Origin: Sulfurospirillum sp.
Lineage (GTDB): Bacteria > Campylobacterota > Campylobacteria > Campylobacterales > QNZT01
Reading direction: 5' to 3'
Length of the DNA: 16,448 bases
NCBI GenBank assembly: GCA_003978455.1
Contig: QNZT01000162.1
Coordinates: 1 to 16,448 of the forward strand
Below are positions 1 to 6,398 of this stretch, in pieces (the first letter of the stretch is position 1; each line of letters begins with the position of its first letter). Made by a program: the position numbers and the translations under genes. The notes below the pieces were generated by a model, which was not told the DNA's origin, searched no databases, and saw only the letters and a program-made list of their open reading frames with translations.

Positions 1-755
1 ATGTCGTCAAAGAGCGCTATAAGTCAGGTGATGCGGACATCAGCGAACTGAGCCGCGTCATGTTACAGGTCGATCAGGCGGAAAACCGGCTCATCACACT
101 CGAAAACGCCCGATCGGCGGAGATCTATGAGCTGAAAAAGCTTTACGGCACAAAGTCGCTTGACGCACTGAAAATACCCCCGGTACCGCTGGTGGACAAA
201 GAGGATTTTCTGCGTCGCAATCTGGAGCTGCTCCGGTATGAGAAGCAGATCGAAAGCGACCGCGCCAGATACAAAACCGTCCGCGCCTCCTATCTTCCCA
301 GAGTAAGCGTCAACGGCAACTACGGATACAGCAGATTTCGCGGGGATTTTCAGAACTACGACGGGGATGAGTACGGTTACGGTATCCAGCTGAGTATGCC
401 GCTCGATTTCAATATGAAAAAAGATATCGAGTCCAACAAACTGGCTTATATGAGCAGCAAAGTCGCCAGAGAGGATCGCAAAAAAGAGTTGGAAGAGGAG
501 TATGCCAAACACCTTGCCGCCATTACCGCCGGAAAGAAGATGATCGCTGTCTCAGAGCGCATGATCAAACGCTACGATGCGCTCTACCGTTTCACCCATG
601 CCCAGTATCGTGCCGGTACGAAAACCGACTACGATGTAGCGTCACTGAAAAATTCGCTTCAAATAAAGCACCTCGAACAGCAGATTCAGCAACAAAACAT
701 ACTGCTGGAGAAGCTGGCACTCTTTTTTGCGATGAAGAGATCCGATTCTGACTAA
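1..755 (+). CDS. TolC-family outer-membrane efflux protein, 3' part only
   Basis: The reading frame is open from base 3 to a TAA at 753-755, so about 250 C-terminal residues are present and the start lies upstream of the window. The protein has the long, charged, heptad-like helices of the outer membrane efflux family (OEP/TolC). It has the segment RYKSGDADISELSR near the start and a matching later stretch, YRFTHAQYRAGTKTDYDVAS, which is the internal pseudo-repeat of this family. A Tyr/Gly-rich stretch between the helices (residues about 97-120) fits a beta-barrel strand region. TolC-type proteins form trimeric outer-membrane channels for tripartite RND, ABC or MFS pumps. The pump partner is not visible, and would be expected upstream because the next gene is separated by 113 bp and has its own promoter-like box. 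The ATG at 60 is internal, not the start. Family assignment is strong; the substrate is unknown. Confidence 0.88.
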   Translation, partial: VVKERYKSGDADISELSRVMLQVDQAENRLITLENARSAEIYELKKLYGTKSLDALKIPPVPLVDKEDFLRRNLELLRYEKQIESDRARYKTVRASYLPRVSVNGNYGYSRFRGDFQNYDGDEYGYGIQLSMPLDFNMKKDIESNKLAYMSSKVAREDRKKELEEEYAKHLAAITAGKKMIAVSERMIKRYDALYRFTHAQYRAGTKTDYDVASLKNSLQIKHLEQQIQQQNILLEKLALFFAMKRSDSD

Positions 756-798
756 ATCCTGGTAAAGAGAGGTTAAGATAGTCTATTAGGTATGGTTT

Positions 799-820
799 GC
801 GCTTGTGTGATACAGAGCGC
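799..820. other. Small imperfect dyad between the efflux gene and the hydrolase gene
   Basis: Arms GCGCT (799-803) and AGCGC (816-820) pair, and inside them TGT (806-808) pairs with ACA (812-814) around a GAT loop. There is no T-run after it, so it does not look like an intrinsic terminator. It lies 13 bp upstream of the extended -10 box of the hydrolase gene, so it could be an operator. The evidence is symmetry and position only. Confidence 0.3.
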
Positions 821-830
821 TGATAAAATA

Positions 831-839
831 TGCTATAAT
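831..839 (+). promoter_or_regulatory. Extended -10 promoter for the lipoprotein hydrolase
   Basis: TGCTATAAT is a perfect extended -10 (TGN followed by TATAAT at 834-839), about 29 bp before the ATG at 869. No convincing -35 is found 16-19 bp upstream, which is common for sigma70 promoters in Campylobacterota. The SD-like AAGAAGGA lies between this box and the ATG. Confidence 0.55.
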
Positions 840-868
840 AGCACTACTTTGAAGAAGGATACGGCAAG

Positions 869-1888
869 ATGAGAAAGATAAGAGGATACGTGGGGTTTTT
901 CATACTTTTTACAGTGCTTTTGAGTGGTTGTCGTCATCATTCAGCAAGTTCTCTCCCGCCGGAGTCTGAACAGCAGCAAGATAGTGCTTCTGATGTTGCA
1001 TCGGTCGATTTGAAGAGACCTGTACAAAATGTCGATCTTGATGAAGTCCCTGAAATAAAGATAAAGCGAGAAAGTATCTATTCGTTTTCACTCCACTATC
1101 CTGAAAGACTCAAAGGCAGATATCCGCTCATTTTGTTTATTCCCGGCTGGGGATCGGTGCAGTATGAAGATTACCGCACGCTTATAGATTATCTGGTATC
1201 ACTGGGAAATATCGTCCTCTTCGCTCCCGAATACGCCAATGAGTACGGTATTCAGAAAATCCGGCAGGAGTTGGAAGATATCTACCGCCTCTGTTCGATA
1301 CAGGAGCATATGGATACTTCGCGCTTCGGAGTGGTCGGGCATTCGTCGGGAGGGGGCAAAGCGTTTGCTGTCTGTCGCTATTTCGTGCAGAAAGGGTGGG
1401 GTACGAAAGGGCGCTTTATCTTTTCGATGGCACCCTGGTTTGCATTTGATATGGGGCAAGAAGAGATGCAGAGTATTCCGGAAGATACCTATGTTTTTAT
1501 GGAGTTCTTCGGCAGCGATATGACCACCGATCCGCGTATTTCGATGACGACCTATAGCCTTTTGACGCAGATTCCCGCGGCGCGCAAAACATTTTATGTC
1601 TATCCCGATACCGGTCACGGTTACCCCACCGGAAACAGAACGCTCTCACAGATGGATGGTGTTACTGAACCGCTGCGTGCAGTAATAGATGCGGCATTTT
1701 ACCACCGTACAGATGATTTTATGGAGTTTGACAGCCTTGGTAGTGACACTCCCTGGCAGGCGTATAGGGAGATGGTACAGCCCTCTGGACGCTACCCCTC
1801 CAGATGCCGACCCTCCTCGTCCGAAGCAGTTTACCGTGCCGTTGAGGCGTACGATATAGACTACTGTGCTTCTTTTTCTGCAGAGTGA
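869..1888 (+). CDS. Lipoprotein with alpha/beta-hydrolase fold
   Basis: The 339-residue product begins with a lipoprotein signal (MRKIRGYVGFFILFTVLLSGC) whose lipobox LSGC places the lipidated cysteine at residue 21. It should therefore be membrane-anchored on the periplasmic side or in the outer membrane. A hydrophilic linker leads to a hydrolase domain from about residue 70. The strand and oxyanion loop is LILFIPGWGS (88-96), the nucleophile elbow is GHSSG with Ser159, the likely acid is Asp217 in FFGSD, and the likely catalytic His250 is in DTGHGYP. This arrangement resembles the dienelactone hydrolase, PAF-acetylhydrolase and polyester-hydrolase superfamily, so an esterase is probable, with unknown substrate. 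An SD-like AAGAAGGA precedes the ATG. The last ~35 residues are rich in Arg, Ser and Cys and look unlike the rest; a late frameshift is possible. It is a single-gene unit. Confidence 0.82.
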   Translation: MRKIRGYVGFFILFTVLLSGCRHHSASSLPPESEQQQDSASDVASVDLKRPVQNVDLDEVPEIKIKRESIYSFSLHYPERLKGRYPLILFIPGWGSVQYEDYRTLIDYLVSLGNIVLFAPEYANEYGIQKIRQELEDIYRLCSIQEHMDTSRFGVVGHSSGGGKAFAVCRYFVQKGWGTKGRFIFSMAPWFAFDMGQEEMQSIPEDTYVFMEFFGSDMTTDPRISMTTYSLLTQIPAARKTFYVYPDTGHGYPTGNRTLSQMDGVTEPLRAVIDAAFYHRTDDFMEFDSLGSDTPWQAYREMVQPSGRYPSRCRPSSSEAVYRAVEAYDIDYCASFSAE

Positions 1889-1921
1889 ACATATAATCCC
1901 ACATTTTGCAAAGTATTCCAT

Positions 1922-1951
1922 ACTATTATTTGTCAGTATGACGATAATAGT
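1922..1951. promoter_or_regulatory. 30-bp imperfect palindrome upstream of the peroxidase promoter (candidate operator)
   Basis: Outer arms ACTATTAT (1922-1929) and ATAATAGT (1944-1951) are perfect inverted repeats. Nested inside are GTCA (1932-1935) and TGAC (1939-1942) around GTA. The structure ends 9 bp before the -35 hexamer of the peroxidase promoter. It is not followed by a T-run, so a regulator site fits better than a terminator for the upstream hydrolase. It does not match a CRP/FNR consensus, and the cognate regulator is unknown. Confidence 0.4.
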
Positions 1952-1959
1952 GTTACAAA

Positions 1960-1989
1960 TTGTCATTCCCCCCCTCTATACAATATAAT
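1960..1989 (+). promoter_or_regulatory. Sigma70-type promoter of the cytochrome c peroxidase unit
   Basis: The -35 is TTGTCA (1960-1965, five of six consensus bases), followed by an 18-bp spacer and a perfect TATAAT (1984-1989). Transcription would start near 1996 and give a 5' leader of about 98 nt before the ATG at 2094. A 9-bp palindrome, ACAA-A-TTGT (1955-1963), overlaps the -35. This is the best-matched conventional promoter in the window. Confidence 0.6.
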
Positions 1990-2011
1990 TATGAATTTTT
2001 TATGAATTTTT
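1990..2011. repeat. Tandem duplication of an 11-bp unit in the peroxidase leader
   Basis: TATGAATTTTT occurs at 1990-2000 and again, identically and directly adjacent, at 2001-2011. It lies just after the TATAAT box, around and downstream of the predicted start site of the peroxidase transcript. The unit is AT-rich, so chance contributes, but it is the first of three tandem duplications within about 140 bp. Confidence 0.7.
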
Positions 2012-2056
2012 ATGGTTTTATTGATTTTATTATGTTAGTATCCACTTCTTAACTTC

Positions 2057-2084
2057 ATATAATTTAAAAGATATAATTTAAAAG
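2057..2084. repeat. Tandem duplication of a 14-bp unit ending in the ribosome-binding site
   Basis: ATATAATTTAAAAG occurs twice without mismatch and without spacer (2057-2070 and 2071-2084). The second copy runs into the Shine-Dalgarno AAAGGAGAG (2081-2089) of the peroxidase gene, so the duplication lies across the translation-initiation region. Each copy also holds a TATAAT-like hexamer. Confidence 0.8.
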
Positions 2085-2093
2085 GAGAGATCG

Positions 2094-3365
2094 ATGAATG
2101 GCAAACTAAGGAATGGCAAACTAAGAGGCGTTATACTATCAGTTGGTGCAGTATTGTTTTTGGCAAACTGCGGCGGAGGGGGAACAAGTCTGCCCGGAGG
2201 TTACCCCGGAGCATCTGATCAAAACAGAAGCGATAACTCGGGTCCGGATACGAATGCAACTGATCAAAATGCATCAACCCAAACTGCAGGTGCGCAGTTA
2301 AGTAAAAAAGAGGAGTTAGGTAAGAAGATATTTTTTGACACAACACTTTCTGCAAATGAAAATATGTCATGTGCTTCCTGTCATGCTCCCGGTTCCGGTT
2401 TTGTAGATCCCGACAGTGATTTGCCGGTATCTGAAGGATCGTTTCCCGGTCTCTTTGGTAACAGAAATGCTCCGACTGCAGCCTATGCATCATTTGTACC
2501 GCATTTCCATTATGATGCAAATGAGAGTCTCTATATCGGCGGACTCTTTCTTGACGGCAGAGCGACGGGTGATGTAAACAGATCTGCTTTGGTTGATCAG
2601 GCACAGGGACCTTTCCTGAATCCTGTGGAGATGGCTATGCCTGACGGCGCTGCTGTAGCACGGAAAGTTCAGGATGCCACTTATGCACCGATGATGAAAG
2701 AGGTATATGGAGAAAATGTTTTTGATGATTTAAACCAAACCTATATCAAAATAGCTGAGGCTATCGCGGCTTTTGAGTCCACTAAACTTTTTCATCCGTT
2801 TGATTCAAAATATGACCATTTCCTAAACGGTGATGTAAATTTAACAGATCAGGAGATGCGGGGTCTGACACTCTTTAAGGGTAAGGCAAAATGTTCCGAA
2901 TGTCATATAGCCGATGTCGCGGATGATGGCAGCCATCCTCTTTTTACAGATTTTACCTATGATAATTTGGGTGTTCCTGCAAACCCTGAAAACCCGTTTT
3001 ATGATTTAAATGCAACGTTCAATCCCGACGGTCTCAATTTTAAAGATAAAGGTCTGGGTGCATTTTTAAAATCTCAGGGTGAATCCAGCACTGTTTACAG
3101 AGCTGAATATGGTAAATTCAGAGTTCCTACGCTGAGAAATATCGCGATTACGGGACCATATATGCATAATGGTGTATTTAAGACATTGCGTGAAGTTGTC
3201 TCGTTTTACAATACACGAGACGTTAGAAACTGGCCTCAGCCTGAAGAAGTAAGAAATGTTAATAGTGACGAGTTAGGAAATCTTGGATTGACTGAACAGG
3301 AAGTAGGTGATATCGTAGCATTCCTGAAAACATTGACAGATGGTTATAGCACCGCGCAGAAATAG
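2094..3365 (+). CDS. Di-haem cytochrome c peroxidase (CcpA/MauG family), predicted lipoprotein
   Basis: The 423-residue protein carries two c-type haem sites, CASCH (Cys93, Cys96, His97) and CSECH (Cys267, Cys270, His271). It also has the family signature GPYMHNGVFKTL near residue 360, whose Met fits an axial ligand. Bacterial di-haem peroxidases reduce hydrogen peroxide to water in the periplasm using electrons from small cytochromes c or quinols. The N-terminus has a hydrophobic segment ending in LANC, with Cys26 followed by GGGG, which looks like a lipobox although Asn at -1 is unusual. A low-complexity linker (27-70) then suggests a membrane-tethered enzyme. The ATG follows AAAGGAGAG. Residues 2-11 are a perfect NGKLR duplication. 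The gene is visibly more AT-rich than pyk or acs. The next gene, also a cytochrome c, overlaps or abuts it and is a plausible electron donor. Confidence 0.9.
   Translation: MNGKLRNGKLRGVILSVGAVLFLANCGGGGTSLPGGYPGASDQNRSDNSGPDTNATDQNASTQTAGAQLSKKEELGKKIFFDTTLSANENMSCASCHAPGSGFVDPDSDLPVSEGSFPGLFGNRNAPTAAYASFVPHFHYDANESLYIGGLFLDGRATGDVNRSALVDQAQGPFLNPVEMAMPDGAAVARKVQDATYAPMMKEVYGENVFDDLNQTYIKIAEAIAAFESTKLFHPFDSKYDHFLNGDVNLTDQEMRGLTLFKGKAKCSECHIADVADDGSHPLFTDFTYDNLGVPANPENPFYDLNATFNPDGLNFKDKGLGAFLKSQGESSTVYRAEYGKFRVPTLRNIAITGPYMHNGVFKTLREVVSFYNTRDVRNWPQPEEVRNVNSDELGNLGLTEQEVGDIVAFLKTLTDGYSTAQK
2097..2126. repeat. In-frame 15-bp tandem duplication at the start of the peroxidase gene
   Basis: The unit at 2097-2111 (AATGGCAAACTAAGG) is repeated at 2112-2126 with one difference in the last base. 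It encodes NGKLR twice directly after the initiator Met. Being a multiple of three it keeps the frame and only lengthens the positively charged n-region of the signal peptide. Confidence 0.8.
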
Positions 3366-3783
3366 GTATCTGTATTTGACAAAATATCTCTTCTTCTTTG
3401 TACCGCTTCTGATTGTTTCAGGATGCGGTACTTCAGATTCTCTCTCCCGTTTTCATGACACCAATAACAGCAAAACCGATCTTCCCTCTGTACATCTCTC
3501 TGAAAAAGAGATGAAAACAGCGGAGGAACTTTTTAAAATCTGTGAAGTATGCCATGGGAAAAGAGCACAGCTTCATGCCCTTGACCTCTCCCGGATAATC
3601 GGAAAATGGAAATCAGAAGATATCAGAGATGCCCTGGAGGGATATAAAAACCGGACACGAGATATCACAGGTTACGGTTATATCATGCAGGGAGAAGTTC
3701 GTTTTCTGGATTATAAAGAGATTGCACTCCTTTCAAAATATATTCCGATATTGTATAATCAGGGAAAAAGAGAAGGGGAATAG
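3340..3783 (+). CDS. Small single-haem cytochrome c lipoprotein
   Basis: Up to 147 residues. A membrane segment ends in IVSGC (Cys29 when counted from the ATG at 3340), a standard lipobox. After a Ser/Asn linker comes one haem site, CEVCH (Cys68, Cys71, His72). The C-terminal pattern YGYIMQGEVRFL gives the probable axial Met116. The fold pattern (CxxCHG, then GKW, GYK, then MQG) is like the c553-type cytochromes of Campylobacter and relatives. The ATG at 3340 overlaps the peroxidase by 26 bp and has no clear SD. A TTG at 3376 with AGG nine bases upstream would begin just before the signal segment and is a reasonable alternative start. Its role is probably electron transfer at the periplasmic face, perhaps to the peroxidase. 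The methyltransferase ATG follows the stop codon by one base. Confidence 0.82.
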   Translation: MVIAPRRNRYLYLTKYLFFFVPLLIVSGCGTSDSLSRFHDTNNSKTDLPSVHLSEKEMKTAEELFKICEVCHGKRAQLHALDLSRIIGKWKSEDIRDALEGYKNRTRDITGYGYIMQGEVRFLDYKEIALLSKYIPILYNQGKREGE

Positions 3784-3784
3784 T

Positions 3785-4360
3785 ATGGCACAAAAAGACA
3801 GAGAAAAATGGAACAGAAAATTCAGTGAGATGCCTGACTTGCTGGCACCCCGACCGCCTTCGCAACTGGTGGAAAAGTACTTTCCAAAAGCTCCCGGAAA
3901 GAGGGCGCTTGATCTTGCCTGCGGGGGAGGGAGGCATACCCTCTTTCTGAGCCAAAAAGGGTTCGATGTCGATGCGGTCGATATCTCTGCCGTGGCACTG
4001 GAGAAGCTGGCACAGAAAGTCGATCCGAAAAGTGTGAAACTGATCGAAACGGATTTGGATGATTTTGTACTTCATGAAGAGCGTTATGATTTGATCGTCA
4101 AAACCAACTTTCTGGATCGTGACCTGATAGAGCGTGCCAAAAAGGCACTCAAAAAAGGTGCTGTTATGATCGTCGAAACCTATTTGGCGGATGATGCCAA
4201 TGAGAAGAGAGATTCCAATCCCGATTTTTTACTGCAAAAAGGAGAGCTGGAAGAGATATTTTCCGACGGTTTTGAGATCCTCGAATATCGTGAATTCTGG
4301 AATGAGACGTATGAAAAGTACCGTATGAAAAAAGCGGCGATTGCGGTAAAGAGGCTCTAA
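3785..4360 (+). CDS. Class I SAM-dependent methyltransferase
   Basis: 191 residues from the ATG at 3785, which is preceded by AAGGGGAA and lies one base after the cytochrome stop codon. The frame is open further upstream, but those codons overlap the cytochrome c gene and are unlikely to be used. Motif I is LDLACGGGRHT (42-52), the acidic end of strand 2 is VDAVDIS (62-68), and ETDLDDF (88-94) fits motif II/III. The N-terminus with its W-x-x-K-F-x-E-M pattern resembles the TehB/thiopurine-methyltransferase-like group, so the substrate may be a small molecule; it cannot be read from sequence. It sits third in the peroxidase-cytochrome unit, which suggests co-transcription but not necessarily a shared pathway. 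Its stop overlaps the stop of the convergent oxygenase by 4 bp. Confidence 0.8.
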   Translation: MAQKDREKWNRKFSEMPDLLAPRPPSQLVEKYFPKAPGKRALDLACGGGRHTLFLSQKGFDVDAVDISAVALEKLAQKVDPKSVKLIETDLDDFVLHEERYDLIVKTNFLDRDLIERAKKALKKGAVMIVETYLADDANEKRDSNPDFLLQKGELEEIFSDGFEILEYREFWNETYEKYRMKKAAIAVKRL

Positions 4361-5094
4361 AAAGCGACCTCCTCTCCTTTGGCACTTCTGCTGCCGGCGA
4401 CCGGTCGGACACTTTCGCCCCGTACGGTATAGACAAATGAGATCTTCGGTTTATCGGTTTGGTTTTCGTAGGCATGGTGGAGGGTAAGGGCGTGAAAAAG
4501 CACCACGTCGCCCGGGTTCAGATCAAAATGGACTTTGCGGGAGAGTATCTTCCGGTTCTCTTCGGGTGTTTTCATGAAGCAGACCTTTTGATCGAACTGT
4601 TCCGGTTTCAGCGAGAGTTTGTGTGACCCCGGTACAAACTCCAGTACACCGTTTTCCATCCGCTCTTCACCCAGTGCCAGCCAGACGCTGATAAGATTGG
4701 TGCTGTCGAAACGCCAGTAGCGGATATCCTGATGCCAGCAGGTTTCGGTGCTTTTGCCGGGCATCTTTGTCATGATGGAGTTGTGGTGGGCGAGGGTGAG
4801 GATCGGCTTTTCTCCCAGTATCTCATGTAAGATAGGACGCATCGGATCGTAGTGCATCCACTGCTGAAAAAGAGGGTGGCGTTGGTAGACCTGACGCAGC
4901 CTGCGAAGTGTCACAGTCGCACCCTGCGGTGCACCGAGATACTCCTCTTCACTCTCGATCGGTGCTTTTTGCAACGCCATCTCCTCCTCGGCAGCCTCTC
5001 GGATCGCATCGCAGAGTGAAGCCGGGGCAAAGTTTCGCAAAAGCAGAAAACCGTCGGTTTGAAATCGGTGGAGCTGCTGTGGTGAGAGTTGCAT
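4357..5094 (-). CDS. Phytanoyl-CoA dioxygenase (PhyH) family Fe(II)/2-oxoglutarate oxygenase
   Basis: 245 residues. The N-terminal FQTDGFLLLRNF (11-22) is the characteristic opening of this family. The facial triad can be read as His121 and Asp123 in CWHQDIRYW, with His206 in FHALTLHHAYEN. The basic residue that normally binds 2-oxoglutarate is not obvious; Lys217 stands where an Arg is usual. Relatives hydroxylate small molecules such as phytanoyl-CoA, ectoine or halogenated metabolites, and the substrate here is unknown. No signal peptide is present, so it is cytoplasmic. The start at 5094 has only a weak GGGA as SD. A TATAAT lies in the 64-bp gap after the upstream AhpD-like gene, so it may have its own promoter. 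Confidence 0.82.
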   Translation of the reverse strand: MQLSPQQLHRFQTDGFLLLRNFAPASLCDAIREAAEEEMALQKAPIESEEEYLGAPQGATVTLRRLRQVYQRHPLFQQWMHYDPMRPILHEILGEKPILTLAHHNSIMTKMPGKSTETCWHQDIRYWRFDSTNLISVWLALGEERMENGVLEFVPGSHKLSLKPEQFDQKVCFMKTPEENRKILSRKVHFDLNPGDVVLFHALTLHHAYENQTDKPKISFVYTVRGESVRPVAGSRSAKGEEVAF

Positions 5095-5128
5095 CAGATA
5101 TATTCCCGTGAATTTTTTAGAGGCTTCT

Positions 5129-5134
5129 ATTATA
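5129..5134 (-). promoter_or_regulatory. Possible -10 box for the PhyH-family gene
   Basis: On the minus strand this reads TATAAT, 34 bp before the ATG at 5094 and inside the only intergenic gap between the two minus-strand genes. No good -35 is present at the right distance. The pair may be transcribed both together and from this internal start. Confidence 0.35.
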
Positions 5135-5158
5135 CTTGATGAAAACTCTCAGCCTGCT

Positions 5159-5689
5159 TTACAGCCCCAGTGCAAACACATTGGAGAGGGTGTTGATATA
5201 GTTGAAATAGCCTGTGATCGCGACAGCTTCGAGGATCTCTTTGTCACTGTAGCCGAGTGCTTTGAGGGCGTCGATCTCCTCTTTGGTGATTTTGTAGTTA
5301 TCTTTTTTCGAGGCGCGGATGCAGAATCGCAGCAGGGCTTTCTCCTTTTGTGGCGCATCGATGGCTTCGACTCCCTGGAGTACTTCCGCTATGCGCTCTT
5401 CGGAGACACCGAGCATTTTGGCGATGTTTTTGTGGACATCGACACACATTTTACAGCCGTTTTCAAGAGAGATCAAAAGGGCGATCGACTCTTTGATGTC
5501 GTAGGAGAGGAGGGTTTCATCCAGTAGAAAACGCTGTACCATCGTATCTGTGCTCATATAGACTTTTTCATCGAGTGCGAGCAGTTTGAAAATCTCTCCA
5601 AGCTGTCCTGTTTTCTCCATAATGGGTCGTGCTTTCTCCTGAATAGCCGGAGACATCTCCTCAAATTCGGGTAGTTTGATGTGTGCCAT
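5159..5689 (-). CDS. Carboxymuconolactone decarboxylase / AhpD-like family protein
   Basis: 176 residues containing the AhpD-type catalytic signature ENGCKMCVDVH: Glu76, Cys79, Cys82 and His86 in the E-x2-C-x2-C-x3-H spacing. The protein is helical throughout, as expected for this fold. Members with a CxxC pair act as thiol-dependent alkyl hydroperoxidases, or as disulfide carriers to peroxiredoxins; members lacking the pair are decarboxylases. A peroxide-detoxifying or thiol-redox role is therefore more likely than a decarboxylase. The ATG at 5689 is preceded by AAAAAGGA with five-base spacing, a strong ribosome-binding site. It heads a two-gene minus-strand unit with the PhyH-family gene and is divergent from the unknown protein at 5838. 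Confidence 0.85.
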   Translation of the reverse strand: MAHIKLPEFEEMSPAIQEKARPIMEKTGQLGEIFKLLALDEKVYMSTDTMVQRFLLDETLLSYDIKESIALLISLENGCKMCVDVHKNIAKMLGVSEERIAEVLQGVEAIDAPQKEKALLRFCIRASKKDNYKITKEEIDALKALGYSDKEILEAVAITGYFNYINTLSNVFALGL

Positions 5690-5721
5690 AGAAATCCTTT
5701 TTGATTAGATTATAAATAAAT

Positions 5722-5727
5722 ATTATA
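5722..5727 (-). promoter_or_regulatory. -10 box for the AhpD-like gene
   Basis: Minus-strand TATAAT located 32 bp before the ATG at 5689 in an AT-rich divergent spacer (5690-5837). No strong -35 is seen. The same spacer must also hold the promoter of the plus-strand gene at 5838, for which only a weak TACGAT (5811-5816) can be suggested. Confidence 0.45.
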
Positions 5728-5837
5728 GTGAAACTACTCTGAAAAATAAAGTCAGCAAGAGACTGATTTTGTAATCTGAAAACGATATTTTAAATAAATC
5801 CCGATTGTGTTACGATCACTCCAAAAAGGAGTCTGTT

Positions 5838-6389
5838 ATGGCAAAGTTTATCGTTTTGAAAGATATCGCTATTTTGGATCGCGGGCGTGATGAGGAGAAC
5901 CGTTTTGTGGCGATCGACGGTGTGCGTGTGGACGATTACGGTTCGCTGGCTCCCCAGAGTCTGGAAGCGGCAAAAAGGGCGCTTTCAAACGAAGCGGTGC
6001 GCAAAGGCGCGACGCGGATTCATGAAAGCAACTGTGTCGATATGGAGAGCGGCGGATTGGAAGCGAGTGACGATATGGTCGTCGCGTACAATGGCGGGGA
6101 TATCGTCTATACGTCACTACAGGGCGGTTTCGCGATCGAGAAGTTTATGATCATGAACTACTTGCTGTTGCCGGCGACAAAGTTTCAGGTACCGCGTATC
6201 GAGATGGAGGGGCGTTATCCCGCCGCTTCGCCTCATGATGTGCTGGAAAAGGCGGAGGAGATCGTCCGTTTTCTCCCCTCACCCACTCTTCATGAAGTAC
6301 GTGGTATCATCGAAATGATACTTGAAGAGAGCAGGATAGTCTACTTCACACCCGAAGACGAAGCAGCGGTTATACGTGCGCTGACATAA
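5838..6389 (+). CDS. Conserved-looking protein of unknown function upstream of pyk
   Basis: 183 residues from the ATG at 5838, chosen because AAAAAGGAG lies six bases before it; an in-frame ATG at 5805 has no such site. I do not recognise the family. No signal peptide or long hydrophobic segment is visible, so it is probably cytoplasmic. It is acidic, has a single Cys (in HESNCVDME), and contains YNGGDIVYTSLQGGFAIEKF in the middle. A helical C-terminal third ends with VYFTPEDEAAVIRALT. Codon use matches pyk and the gene ends only 9 bp before the pyk start, so the two are very probably co-transcribed. That suggests, without proving, a link to lower glycolysis or to pyruvate kinase itself. Confidence 0.75.
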   Translation: MAKFIVLKDIAILDRGRDEENRFVAIDGVRVDDYGSLAPQSLEAAKRALSNEAVRKGATRIHESNCVDMESGGLEASDDMVVAYNGGDIVYTSLQGGFAIEKFMIMNYLLLPATKFQVPRIEMEGRYPAASPHDVLEKAEEIVRFLPSPTLHEVRGIIEMILEESRIVYFTPEDEAAVIRALT

Positions 6390-6398
6390 AGGAACAGA

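Noticed and set aside
3629..3784. Upstream extension of the methyltransferase frame
   Set aside because: It would lie inside the cytochrome c coding region in another frame, while the ATG at 3785 has AAGGGG before it and gives a family-like N-terminus.
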